Assembly: GCA_036426205.1 (NCBI GenBank) | Contig: WSYH01000651.1 | Coordinates: 1 to 64,000 of the forward strand | Source of the DNA: Ascaphus truei | Lineage: Eukaryota; Chordata; Amphibia; Anura; Ascaphidae | Direction of reading: 5' to 3' | Length of the DNA stretch: 64,000 nucleotides | Translations under genes and position numbers: made by a program | In this document: positions 11,141 through 21,639 of the stretch, piece by piece | Layout: each line of letters starts with the position of its first letter | How positions within the stretch are numbered: the first letter of the stretch is position 1 | Notes under the pieces: generated by a model | Seen by the model: the letters and a program-made list of their open reading frames with translations, nothing else | What the model was told of the DNA's origin: nothing | Databases searched by the model: none

Positions 11141-11158
11141 TGGTGTCAGAAGTGGGAT
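11141..11158 (+). other. Primer-binding site matching tRNA-Leu(CAG)
   Basis: TGGTGTCAGAAGTGGGAT begins two bases after the 5' LTR. It is complementary to the 3' end (with CCA) of vertebrate tRNA-Leu(CAG) as I remember it, over all 18 bases. Confidence 0.75.
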
Positions 11159-11201
11159 GTCGGACGGCCCCTGTATCTGAAGGGCCACACAAAAAAAAAA
11201 A

Positions 11202-11930
11202 ATGGAGAAAATGTTTTCTCAGTTCCTTGAGCAACAGCTCTGGCTAGCAGAGAAACAAGCTGAGCAACAGGCCCATCAAATAGAATGGCAGGCCAAGCAA
11301 GCTGAGCGACAAGCCCAGCAAGATGAGCGACAAGCCCGGCGAGAGGAAAAGCTACTCCAACTGCTAGTCGAAGGCCCAGCCCCAGGCAGACCAGAGATTC
11401 CAAATAACCCACCGGTGATGCTGCCTAAAATGAAGCCAACCGACGACCCAGAGGCATTTCTCCTCACTTTTGAAAGGGTAGCCACAGCCCACGGCTGTAC
11501 AGTTGATCGCTGGGTAACGACTCTGGCTCCACTCCTCATAGGAGAAGCTCAGGCAGCCTACAAGGCTCTTCCAGCAGACGAGGCCATGGACTATCAGCAA
11601 CTAAAGGCTGCTATTCTGGATCGCCTAGGCCTCACTCCAGAGACCTACCGACAGTGATTCCGGACAGTCAAATATACAAACAGAGACAGACCCCGGGTCG
11701 TAGCCCACCGCTTAGTAGACTTATGTACCAGGTGGCTACAACCGGAGAAGCATACCAAGGCAGAGATCCTTGAACAGTTTGTGCTCGAGCAGTTCATACA
11801 GATACTGCCCCCCTCCTCCCGCTCTTGGGTAAAAAGACACGCTGCATTTTCCCTGGATTCAGCGGTCCGCTTGGTGGAAAACTTCCTTGGCGATGACACC
11901 CAACAGGATAGCTGGGAATGGTCCGTGCAA
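11202..11930 (+). pseudogene. gag of the Gmr1-like element with SCAN-type capsid domain
   Basis: The reading frame opens at ATG 11202, about 45 bp after the PBS. The N-terminus is a Q/E/A-rich likely coiled coil (residues about 5-50), followed by a capsid-like region (PKMKPTDDPEAFL..., about residues 70-150). An in-frame TGA at 11655-11657 then interrupts it. Beyond the stop the same frame continues with FRTVKYTNRDRPR, RLVDLCTRWLQPEKHTK and EILEQFVLEQFIQILP, which has the pattern of a SCAN domain. SCAN domains of vertebrate zinc-finger proteins are thought to descend from Gmr1-like gag (family knowledge). The TGA sits where an arginine CGA would fit, so CpG decay explains it. I see no CCHC zinc knuckle. 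Confidence 0.8.
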
Positions 11931-12780
11931 ACACCAGTTGCTTCCAGTGATGCAAGAGGCAGGAGAGCAGACAATCGAGGGGTCTATAACCCGCCAGCTC
12001 GGGAGATCCAGTCAACCCGATCGGAATACCCTTTCGCATCTCTGAGGGTTCCTGGTACAAATTCCCGCAGAGACGCCCGTCCCGGGTCCGAGACCATTGG
12101 ATCACTCAAGGGAGGCCGCCACCCACAGTATTCCCCGAGAACCTGGACTCCCGTCACCCATCTGGTGGAGAGGATAACCCCACCAACCAGAAGGAAGGAT
12201 CCCATCCAACAGCGGAAAGGTCCAATCACCGAACCCCGTCGAGAGCTTCCACTGACGACCGAGTTTGCGGACTTAGGAGATGATGAGATGGACTGTTCAT
12301 ATGGCAGAACCACTGCCACAGCTTCTCTCCGAGGGGACCACAATCCGTGGTTAGTCCCAGCATCTCTGGAGGGGAAAATAGTAAAAGCCATGCTGGACTC
12401 GGGATCTGGAAAAACCCTGATCCTAGAGGTCCTAATTCCAAGCAACCGACTATCCTATGACTCTCCTTGGAATATCGAATGTATCCATGGGGATACAAAG
12501 AGATACCCGACGGCGAACATTCTACTGCGTATCAAGGATCAAGAGGCTAGCCTAATAGTGGGAGTTGCCCCCTGGCTACCTGCTCCTGTTCTACTTGGCC
12601 GAGACTGGCCCTACTTTGAAACATTTTTGGCCCCTAATCCTACGGAGCCTACTTCTCTGGTACCGGAGAAGCCCGGAGACTTGTTTCCCTTTTCCCCAGA
12701 GATTTTTCCCCGTAGGCACCACGTCCCAAAGACACGTAAACAGAGACGTGCGGAAAAAGAGGACTGGTTAAGAAAGGCTG
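11931..12780 (+). pseudogene. Linker and aspartic protease of the Gmr1-like polyprotein
   Basis: Same frame as gag. A basic, proline-rich linker is followed by the retropepsin-like domain. The active-site strand is AMLDSGSGKTLI (about 12390-12423, D-S-G instead of the commoner D-T-G), and the later conserved strand is APVLLGRDWP (about 12580-12610). The protease would cut the gag-pol polyprotein. The segment has no internal stop but depends on upstream gag translation, which is broken at 11655. Confidence 0.75.
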
Positions 12781-12829
12781 GGACTCTTGGTAACATTAGT
12801 CAGCCCAAAGGACTGCAGGTCATGGCCGG

Positions 12830-14051
12830 AGATGACCAGGGTGGGGAACAGATAGATACGGGAAGTTTACCAGACCTGGATCTTCCTGACTTCCGTCAGA
12901 GGCAGAGGGAAGACCCAGCTCTGGCTAGACAATATGAGAAGGTGGTACGGGTCAACAACAATATAATGGATGAACAAGGTGTAAGAGTGTTTCCACATTT
13001 TGAACTATTGAATGACATCCTATATCGTGTAAATAAGGTTACACAAACAGGGGAGGTTATTCGACAGATCCTAGTCCCTAAAGGGTTGATTAAAACAGTG
13101 TTCACCCTAGCCCATACTCTCCCATGGGGTGGTCATTTGGGCAGAGATAAGACCATGGACCGCATCTCGTCCCGGTTTTACTGGCCAGGCATACATGGTG
13201 ACATCATGAAACTATGTGAGACATGTCCTGAATGCCAGTTAACTAGCCAAAAAGGACAGAAGCCGGCTCCCTTGGTCCCTCTGCCCTTGGTAGACGTCCC
13301 ATTCGAGAGAATTGGGGTAGATCTGGTCGGACCTTTAGAACCCTCTGCGAAGGGACATAAATTTATACTTGTTGTTGTAGATTATGCCACCAGATATCCT
13401 GAGGCCTTCCCTCTGAGATCAGCCACTGCTAAACAGGTTGCTCACATGCTGTTAGAACTGTTCTCTAGGGTAGGACTTCCCCAAGTAATGTTAGTTGACC
13501 AGGGAACAAATTTCATGACAAAGTTAATGCAGGATGTCCTGAAGTTATTGGAGGTAAAATCCGTCCGGACCTCAGTCTACCATCCTCAGACTGATGGATT
13601 GGTAGAGAGGTTTAACCGTACTTTAAAAACCATGCTTAGGAAGTTTGTGGACACTGAAAAGCGAGCTTGGGATGAACTTCTCCCTTTCCTGTTGTTTGCG
13701 GTACGAGAAGTTCCCCAATGCTCCACAGGCTTCTCCCCGTTTGAGCTCCTATATGGACGCCAACCTCGGGGTATTCTCGACCTACTGAAGGAATCCTGGG
13801 AGGAGCCCTCCCCCTCCAAAAATACCCTTCAGTATGTCACAGACCTTAGAAACCGCCTAGACATGATAGGTCAGTTTGCTAAGGAAAACCTCAAATCTGC
13901 TCAAGAACGTCAAGGGAGGCAGTACAACCAAAATGCCCGCTTGAGGGTCTTCCAACCTGGGGACCAAGTGATGCTACTACTACCGACATCAGAGAGTAAA
14001 CTCCTTGCGAAGTGGCAGGGTCCTTTCCAAGTTCTCCGCCGCACCGGGTAA
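12830..14051 (+). pseudogene. Integrase of the Gmr1-like element (upstream of RT)
   Basis: The HHCC zinc-binding motif is visible: H in AHTLPWGG, H in GHLGRDKTMDR, then CETCPEC (about 13110-13240). The catalytic core follows with D in IGVDLVGPL (about 13313), D in MLVDQGTNF (about 13490) and E in DGLVERFN (about 13600), so the D,D-35-E triad is intact. The C-terminus has GPFQV, the GPF/Y-like motif of gypsy integrases. The frame ends at TAA 14049-14051, where a small indel shifts into the RT frame. The integrase itself appears uninterrupted, the best preserved part of the element. Confidence 0.85.
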
Positions 14052-15162
14052 ACAAATCTACCACGTAAACCTCCTGAAACCCTGGAAAACGATGAGATCT
14101 CTGTTCATCCACCCTCGGGATGGAGAGACGGATTTGGGTCCACAGCTTCCAAAGGGTAGTACGTACAATGACCATCAGGTTCCCATGGGAGGTCAGTTAA
14201 CAACGGAACAAAGGTCAGACCTACTAGAATTATGTGACCAGTTCCCAGATGTTTTTTCTGAGCTGCCAGGGCAGACTGATTTAGTGTCCCATAGGATTGA
14301 GACAGATCATGGCGTAAAAGTACGGTCCCGTCCCTATAGAATGCCAGAGGGCCGAAAAGACCTGGTAGAGAGGGAGTTAATAGACATGTTGGAATTGGGC
14401 GTGATCGAGGAGTCCCACAGCGAATGGTGTAGCCCTATCGTGTTGGTCCCTAAACCAGATGGGAAGGTGAGGTTTTGCGTGGATCTGCGAAAGGTAAATG
14501 CTGTATCCAGATTTGATGCATACCCAATGCCTAGGGTGGATGAATTGCTTGACTCTCTTGGTAAAGCAGAGTATATCTCCACCCTAGATCTAACGAAAGG
14601 ATATTGACAGATACCTCTAGCGGAAGAATCCAAATGCAAAACTGCCTTCGCCACCCCTCTCGGTTTATACCAATTCGTCACTATGCCATTTGGGTTACAT
14701 GGGGCTCCAGCCACGTTCCAAAGGTTAATGGACAAGGTACTACGACCCCATAGGGCATATGCCGCGGCCTACTTGGATGACATTGTCATCTATAGCAGAC
14801 ACTGGCAGTCTCATATAAAAAGGTTAAGGGCAGTCCTAACGTCCTTAAGAGAAGCAGGGCTCACTGCAAATCCAAAAAAATGTGCCCTGGGAAAATCCAC
14901 TACAAAATACTTGGGCTATGCCGTTGGGGGAGGGATAGTAAGGCCACTAGCTAGCAAGGTGGCCGCCATAAAGGAAGTCCCCACCCCACAGACAAAGACA
15001 CAGGTCCACTCCCTTTTAGTGTTGGCAGGGTATTACAGGCGGTTTATCCCCAATTTTTCAGAAATTTCTGCACCCCTAACAGATCTGACAAAAAAGAGTG
15101 CCCCGACCCAAGTTAAATGGTCTTGGGAGTGCCAAGATGCCTTTAATATGCTAAAAAAGTGA
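14052..15162 (+). pseudogene. Reverse transcriptase of the Gmr1-like element
   Basis: In the next frame: KQIYHVNLLKPW, then FPDVFSELPGQTD, VKVRSRPYRMPEGRK, SPIVLVPKPDGKVRFCVDLR, and motif A YISTLDLTKGY (D at about 14586). A TGA at 14605 replaces the tryptophan expected after TKGY. The frame resumes with LYQFVTMPFGLHGAPATFQR and the catalytic AAYLDDIVIYS (about 14767-14800), with both aspartates present. It ends at TGA 15160-15162, at a site where arginine CGA would fit. Confidence 0.85.
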
Positions 15163-15600
15163 CTGTCAGAGGGCCCCGCTCTTCGGAGCCCAGATTTTAA
15201 AGAGCCATTCATCATCCAGACGGATGCCTCAGAGGTAGGACTGGGAGCAGTGCTGTCCCTACAATTTGATGGTGTTGAACACCCCATACTGTTCATCAGC
15301 CGGAAGCTATTCCCAAGGGAAGTGAGGTATTCCGTCATTGAGAAGGAGTGCCTTGCTGTAAAATGGGCAATTGAGGCCTTGAGACATTATGTCGCCTGAG
15401 TACACTTCACCCTGGTCACTGACCCTTGAAATGGTTAAACACCATGAAGGACACAAACCCAAGGTTGACCAGGTTGTATATGGCCCTCCAACCCTTCTCT
15501 TTTGATATACAGCATAGACCTGGAAAGGACCATGGAAATGCTGATTTTTTGTCAAGAGAAGGAGTGGAGGGTCATGCTTCAGCCGTGTGGGACCCTAGCC
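15163..15600 (+). pseudogene. RNase H domain of the Gmr1-like element
   Basis: After the stop at 15160 the RT frame continues with IIQTDASEVGLGAVLSL (first catalytic Asp), VIEKECLAVKWAI (Glu) and LVTD (Asp). There is a TGA at 15397. A deletion of about 7 bp near 15423 then shifts the frame to KWLNTMKDTNPRL and HRPGKDHGNADFLSR, the usual end of gypsy RNase H. The domain is degraded but unambiguous. Confidence 0.8.
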
Positions 15601-15608
15601 ACACACAA

Positions 15609-15620
15609 ATAGGGGAGGTA
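15609..15620 (+). other. Polypurine tract
   Basis: ATAGGGGAGGTA lies directly before the 3' LTR, the expected position of the plus-strand primer. Confidence 0.6.
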
Positions 15621-16126
15621 CGTGACAGGGTGAAGTCAACCCCTATCAGTTATGCCTGGGAGACATATGTCTGAGTGCTTCATCCAGCACTCAGAAGGGT
15701 TAACTCAGGAGGAAGCTAGGTAATCAGGATGTAAGCTGACACCTGATAAACAGCAAGGTATAAAATTATGTTGTTACTGGCAGTAGCTGGCTGCCTTAGA
15801 CCAGAGCACGCTGCTATGTGAGCTGCTAGCCAGACAGATTCACCAACTAACTCTTTCAACCAAAGTAAGCATTGTTAATTTGTTTTCCTGACTGCATAAT
15901 ATACACTTACCGTTTGGTAAATGGTTTAGCCAGCCAGCCTGCTAGATAGGCCTGGAGTGTTAGTCAGTTCTCCCAATGTGGAGCAGGTTTTGTTTTGGTT
16001 TAAAGGGACAGTGTACCCATATGTTATGTTATGTTGTGGAGAAATAAAGCCACTGAATGTTTTCATTATCCTGAAACTACACGTGTGGACTGTTCCCTGA
16101 CTTGGGCTACAGGCCGTCCTGCCACA
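15621..16126 (+). repeat. 3' LTR of the Gmr1-like element
   Basis: 506 bp, the same length as the 5' LTR. Its first base is C instead of T. It ends CCTGCCACA and is followed by the TSD GTCAC. Confidence 0.9.
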
Positions 16127-16233
16127 GTCACCTTGTACAGTGTCCTCTGGCAACACACAGCTCCGATCTCAAGATCCTGTGTAGAGGGGTTCTTGGTTCT
16201 CTCCGCGTGCAGCTGCAATTTACTTCGGACGTT

Positions 16234-17155
16234 TTACAGCTTACAAACAACTGCCCACTGCAACTGCTCACAATGAACTGTAGACTCTTCAGGCCCACTA
16301 GTGGTTATTACAGTTTCAGGTTCTGGATCACTTTCTCCCAGTTGTGGGATTGGCAACAAGTGGTTTCTGTGCCAGACCTTTACCCTGCCATTCACATCAC
16401 GTATGCGATAGACAGGGAGGCCTGGCATTTGGGACTCTACTTCGAAGGGTCCCTCTCTCCAGCGATCAGCCAGCTTGTGCTTGCTGGGAATCCCCAAGTT
16501 GCGTAGGAGAACTGCGTCTCCAGGTTGGAGCTCCCGATAGTGTACTTTGAGGTCGTACCTCCTTTGCTATCAGCATTTAATTTTGCTGTGGCCCTTTCTG
16601 CTAACTGATAGGCACGGTGTAGACTATCTTGAAGTCGTTTCACGTATTGGTAATGAGCCATATTGGGTACCCCATCGGTATTTACCCCCAGGCAGATGTC
16701 TACTGGCAATCAGGCTTCTCTCCCAAACATCATGAAGTACGGTGTGTACACTGTGGATTCGTGCCGGGTGCAAAATATTTTTCACACAGCACTTTGGCTG
16801 GAAATGCTTGTGCACAGCGGGTTTAGTGATCTGTCACTACTAGTACATTGCCTATGCCTCTTGAGTCTGGCTCTATACACAAGAAGTCCATGCAGACTAA
16901 GTCCATTGGGCCAGAGCTTTTGAGATGGCCCATTAGGGTGGCACGGGTGGGCAGTGTTTTTCTTTCAATACACGATAGGCACTTCTTGCAATGTTGTTCT
17001 ACGGACTCCCGCATTTTAGGCCAGAAGAATCGATCTCTTACAAATCAAAGAGTCTTATCCACCCCAAGATGTGTAAGATCATCGTGTAAGGATTGTAAGA
17101 CAAGGCGTTGCAGATGCTGGGGCAGAAACAATTGTCATCGATCAGGATGATTGTG
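16234..17155 (-). pseudogene. Integrase of the minus-strand gypsy element, catalytic core deleted
   Basis: Reading right to left, a zinc-finger region ends in EQHCKKCLSC (about 16985). The core begins PMDLVCMDFL (first catalytic Asp) and VLVVTDH at about 16825. It then jumps almost directly to the region PYFMMFGREA-PVDICLGV (about 16690-16720), which normally lies after the second Asp and the Glu. Roughly 250-300 nt carrying those catalytic residues are missing. The C-terminus, split over two frames, has WREGPFEVES and KVWHRNHLLP, a GPF/Y-type module. Confidence 0.8.
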
Positions 17156-17935
17156 GTAGGGAACGACCCGATATAATAGGCCGTGATCGATTTCAAATTT
17201 GTCCCATTCTCTCAGGAGGATTCCGTCGGTATCCTTGGGGGCCTGTTTCACCCTAGAGGGGTTATTTTGATGTAGGACCTCGTGGATAGCTTTAGCAACA
17301 GGATTACTTATCTGTGCCAGTACCATTTCTTTCCAAGTGAAGATGACATTTTGAATAAGACCCATGCCATCGGAGTGGCAGTATGCGTCAGGAAGGGCCT
17401 GGGTTCGGCACCCTAAAGAATCAGCTACTCGCAACTCGGAGAACGCCACCTTATCTTCTACTTTTGCTGCGGTAGAGCACACCGCCTTCATTCCTGGTCC
17501 AGGAATCTCTTCCCAGGGCCCATCATCAGACATAGTACACAGTGCGTCAGCTCCTATGTTCCGAGGCCCGGGTTTGTATTTTAATGTGAACTGGTAGTTG
17601 GATAAGGCGGCCAAACACCTGTGACCAGTGGCATACAGTTTGGCTGTGGTTAGTATGTAAGTCAACGGGTTGTTATCTGTTCTTACTTCAAAGGAGACCC
17701 CATACAGATAGTCATGGAGCTTCTCCACTACTGCCCACTCGAGGGCGAGAAATTCCAATTTGTGAACCAGATAGTTCTTCTCACTAGGAGTTAAGCTTCG
17801 GCTCACATACTCCACTGGATGCAGACCAGCAGGGTACTTCTGATGTAGCACCGCTCCCAGCCCATTGAAACTAGCATCCATGTGCAAGACATAGGGTTCC
17901 TCGGGGTCAGCATAGGCCATAACAGGAGCTTCCAT
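17135..17935 (-). pseudogene. RNase H and tether region of the minus-strand gypsy element
   Basis: A 266-codon open frame. LHMDASFNGLGAVL carries the first catalytic Asp, the segment HKLEFLALEWAV the Glu, and VRTDNNPLTYI the next Asp. LKYKPGPRNIGADAL is the usual end of the domain, here ending LCTM where LSRM is common. It joins the RT upstream through a frameshift near 17940-18000. Confidence 0.85.
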
Positions 17936-18001
17936 CAGGCTTTTCTTCAGTCCAATGAAAGCCTTTTCACATTCGGATGTCCATTTATCACCAAAGGGTG
18001 T

Positions 18002-18722
18002 TCATGGAGATGTAGTTTTCTGCCGAGGTTCCTCTGGGTAAATCTTAAATAGATTATTGAGAGCCTTGGCTTTGCTAGAGTATCCTTTGACGAATCTACT
18101 GTAAAAGCCACAGAACCCTAAGAAGGATCTCAACTCCATTACATTGTCGGGTCTCGGACAGTTAACCACGGCTTCTACTTTCGCTGGATCGGTGGCCACT
18201 CCTTCTGCGGACACTATGTGGCCCACATAGATGATGGCGGTTCGGCAGAACCGGCACTTATCCAGGGATAGCTTCAGGCCTTCTTTGCCCAATCTATCCA
18301 ACACCTTCAGGAGAAGGGTCTCGAGTTCTTCAAGGGTCTTTCCAAACACGATTGTGGCATCCAGGTAGACCAGACACTCGCGTGGGTTCATGTCCCCGAT
18401 CTTCTTCTCCTTCAGCCTCTGGAACGTCGCAGAAGCACCGCAAATACCTTGAGGCATTCGGGTAAACTGGTAGAACCCGAGAGGGCAGATGAATGCCGTT
18501 TTTTCTTGATCTTCCGAGCTCATGGGGACATGAGAGTAGCCCGAGCGCAGGTCCAGTACGCTGAACCACTGGCTTCCCGACAGCGCATTGAGGATCTCCT
18601 CGATCCGGGGTAGCGTGTACTGATCGGGGATGGTACGCTGATTCAGCGTTCGATAATCAACACACAGACGGACGGACCCGTTCTTCTTTCTTACTATTAC
18701 TATTGGAGAGGCGTAGGGACTT
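18002..18722 (-). pseudogene. Reverse transcriptase of the minus-strand gypsy element, YLDA instead of YLDD
   Basis: The distal frame (from about 18722) gives PYASPIVIVRKKNGSVRLCVDYR, TLPRIEEILNAL and motif A WFSVLDLRSG. The frame 18523-18002 continues with TAFICPLGFYQFTRMPQG and LVYLDATIVFGKT. The last motif should be YLDD; here the second catalytic Asp codon reads GCC (Ala), which alone should kill the polymerase. LRSFLGFCGFYSRFVKGYS follows, the connection to RNase H. Confidence 0.85.
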
Positions 18723-18724
18723 CG

Positions 18725-19330
18725 TTACTCAGTCACTAGGCTGTTTCCATCTAATTTATGACATTCCTCACGTCGTCCACATCCCTGGGGAGAATACGCC
18801 TGGATCGCTCCGGGAATGGAGTGGCATTGTTCAGACGGATTGTGTGAGGGCGTTATGGCTACAGCCCACATCCATCTCGCTAGTAGAGAACACTTCTCTG
18901 CGTTAGTAGAGAACACTTCTCTGCGTTCTTTCAGCTGCACACTTAGCCACTTCTTCCAGTCTTCAAACAGGGTTGAGTCACCAAAATCAAACTGTAACCC
19001 CTCGGGCTCTTCTTGTGCGGTAGCAGTGTTGACATGCACTACGGTTGTGACCGGGTATATCCTGCCCAGTCTCTGTCCGAATTCAAATGGCACTGGATGT
19101 GGGGAGATGTTTTGAATGGACACTGTGATTTTCTCAGGAATAGTCGAGGTCCATTCCCTCATTTCCGGTACCATCATGTATCCTCTATTGAGATCGTCTT
19201 CAGGGGTGGTTTCTAAAGAGAAATAGGTATCTGCAGCATCTCGGCCCCAGTGCCTGACCACGGTGGTCATGTGTCTCACTCCCCCTGGTGGAATCTCTAT
19301 CAAACCTTTCTCGTGATTGAAGATCTCCCC
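18725..19330 (-). pseudogene. Protease-RT linker of the minus-strand gypsy element
   Basis: A long open frame (19303-18725) with PEKITVSIQNISPHPVPFEFG and VQLKERREVFST, typical of the region between protease and RT in vertebrate gypsy elements. A short direct repeat ('agtagagaacacttctctgcgt', about 18880-18925) disturbs the frame near the RT start. Confidence 0.6.
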
Positions 19331-19339
19331 ATATTCTTC

Positions 19340-19810
19340 CTACGAGGCGACTCTTAAACATTCATCCTTGAGGGCAGGAGGAAGCTGTAGTGAAGACTGA
19401 GGTAATTCACCTGCCTCCTGAAGGTAGGCGCGGATCATAAACCTCACTACATCAGCATTAGTTCCCAATATGATAGGAGCACTTGCTTGTTCTTGAGGCT
19501 CAGGACAGACCAGGGCTTCAACTTTCATTGGGTGAGTCCAGATGGTGTTCAATTGCAATATATTGATCCGCACGGCTATCACTCCAACAATGGGATATTC
19601 CTCCTTGATAAGGCCCCACAACTTCATCTTTTCGGCTGACTGTAAGGGCAGATGGTTGAGGTGTTGGTCGTAGAACGCCCGATAGATAATGGTCATCTGA
19701 GACCCAGTGTCCAATAAAGCTGTAACGCGTAGCTCACCACAAACGAAGCGTGACCGCGGTGCTGAGGTAGGGAATTGGTTAACACCGACCCACAGCCACG
19801 CGGGCGTGCC
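19340..19810 (-). pseudogene. Protease of the minus-strand gypsy element
   Basis: The retropepsin motif ALLDTGSQMTIIY (about 19685-19725) is preceded by RFVCGELRV and followed by YPIVGVIAVRINI. The upstream end of the open frame is fused to the chromovirus solo LTR at 19816, so the apparent N-terminus is not real. Before that insertion it was continuous with gag at 27070. Confidence 0.75.
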
Positions 19811-20897
19811 TAGAATGTAGAGTAGTTGTTCAAGCCAGGTCAGGGTTATAGATTTGAGAGTAGAGTAAATACTTGCCAGGTGGTCTGGAGTGGAGAGTTG
19901 TGGATCGTTGGAGTGCGTAGCCAAGTTCGGGATTGGAGAGTAGCGGACAGTCGGGGTACGTAGCCAGTTTCAGGATAGGAGAGTATCGGATCGTTGGAGT
20001 ACTTAGCCAAGATCAGGACTGGAGACAGGAGAATGGTCGTTCGTAGCCGGATCAGGAGAGATGCGGAATCCAAGAGACAAGCAAGGTAGGCCACAAGAGG
20101 TAAATCAGCAAGGCAAGGCAAGGTCACAGGAACTGGAATGCAGCAAGGCACGGCGTCACACTAGACTATGCTCAGCAAGGAACGAGAGTATCCTGAAGGT
20201 ATATAAAGGCAGACGGAAACAAAAAACAGCGCAAAAACGAAAATGGTGAAGTATATCAAATGGAATTAACAATAAAATCAGGGTAAGTTATCTACGTACA
20301 TCAAAGAGTAGAAACATGAGCATTGAGTGTGTTGAACACACACGTTACCAGTCAACAGAACCGAAGCTGTAAACAGGAATAGATCCCTCTGGTAAGTGGC
20401 CTGTGATCGTCTCAGGACTCCGTCTCAGTTCTTTAAGAGAGTGGCTGTTTCTCCCACAGGTGGTGCAGTCAATCCATCATGGAGTATTCGTCTCATCAAG
20501 GGAATCTCCCCACATCAGATGGTCTCACAGTTCCAGAGTGATGTATAGTCTGTAGTTGCAGGCAAAATTGTGTGTACTCTCCGCACATACAGCACCAGTG
20601 TGAAGTATATACATAGGATAGAACTCCAAACGCAACACTTTGGGTGTACTCAACAAACCAGCACTACCTCCGCTGAGAGCGGTCACTCCTCCGTGACACG
20701 TTACTGGGGCGGATTTACTGGCGTTGAGACACACAGACACAGTGTGGCGAGTGTGCTTGGGAAGCCAGTAGATTCTCCGCTACAGAGCGGTCACTCCTCC
20801 GCGATATGTCATAGGGGCAGGGTTACCGGCAAAATACCACAGTGTTGCGGGATAACTTGAGGTAGACTAAAATAGTAATAGCACTAACATAAAAACA

Positions 20898-20948
20898 GTA
20901 ATCCTACGCATTTCATAGCATTAACGCTACTTCATCAGGGTTTAATAA
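20898..20948 (-). ncRNA. Hammerhead ribozyme motif in the 3' region of PLE copy A
   Basis: Minus strand: CTGATGA (20938-20932), stem II TAGC/GCTA closed by a G-T pair with loop GTTAAT, GAAA (20914-20911), then TGCGTA and GG. The triplet GUA precedes the cut. CC/GG plus AAT/ATT around a mismatch form stem I. All core positions fit CUGANGA...GAAA...NUH. Hammerheads in PLE pseudo-LTRs are established knowledge. Confidence 0.7.
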
Positions 20949-21102
20949 AACATTATTTCCCAGAGGCATTAAGTACCTTTCATGCTTCCCTCATTGGTCA
21001 GCTAATTAGCCACAAACAGCCAATCGGGTTAGCAGAGCGGCAGTCATGTCAGCTAGAAAAGAATTACATTTAACCAATATAAACAGTCAGTTTAATTATA
21101 TA

Positions 21103-21620
21103 TGTGACAGAGTGAAGTCAACTCCTATCAGTTACGCCTGGGAGACATATGTCTGAGTGCTTCATCCAGCACTCATAAGGGTTAACTCAGGTGGAAGTTA
21201 GGAAATCAGAACTCTTTAGCTGACACCTGAGAGCCAGCAAGGTAGATAAAGGATCATGTGACTGGCAGTAGCTGCCAGAGAGAGAGAGAGAGAGAGAAGC
21301 ACACTGCTGCGTGAGCCCTTAGCCAGAGGGATTTCATCAAAGACTACTTCAACTAAAGTAAGGATTATTCATTTGTTTACTGACTGCTTAAAGTACCCTT
21401 ATGGTTTGGTTCTGGTTTATCCAGCCAACCTGCTAGATAGGTCTGCTGTGTTATTAGTCAGTTTTTCTCCCAAAGTGGAGCAGGATTTATTTTGTTAAAG
21501 GGACAGTGTACCCGCATGTTATGTTACTGTGGAGAAATAAAGCCACTGAACGTTTTTATTTATCCTGAAACTATACGTGTGGACTGTTCCCTGACCTCGG
21601 CTACAGGCCGTCCTGCCACA
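21103..21620 (+). mobile_element. Gmr1-like solo LTR in PLE copy A
   Basis: A 518-bp LTR starting TGTGACAGAG and ending CCTGCCACA, clearly the same family as the LTRs at 10633 and 15621. The 5-bp TSD ATATA lies at 21098-21102 and 21621-21625. The opposite PLE arm (about 25530) shows the uninterrupted site, so the insertion came after the PLE pair formed. Confidence 0.9.
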
Positions 21621-21639
21621 ATATATAAAACACATAAAA

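Larger units (their letters stand above)
10633..16126 (+). mobile_element. Nearly complete Gmr1-like Ty3/gypsy retrotransposon
   Basis: A 5,494-bp element flanked by the 5-bp TSD GTCAC (10628-10632 and 16127-16131). It has two 506-bp LTRs, a PBS two bases after the 5' LTR, a polypurine tract before the 3' LTR, and coding order gag-PR-INT-RT-RNase H. Integrase upstream of RT is the Ty1/copia-like order, known inside Ty3/gypsy only for the Gmr1 group of deuterostomes (family knowledge). The coding frame is broken by four in-frame stops (about 11655, 14605, 15160, 15397), a frameshift near 14049 and a small deletion near 15423. The LTRs differ at roughly 20 positions by eye, so the copy is not very recent. 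Confidence 0.9.

Noticed and set aside
11655..11657. TGA in gag as a programmed readthrough stop
   Set aside because: It falls inside the SCAN-like domain rather than between gag and pol, fits a CpG-decayed arginine codon, and other stops of the same kind follow.
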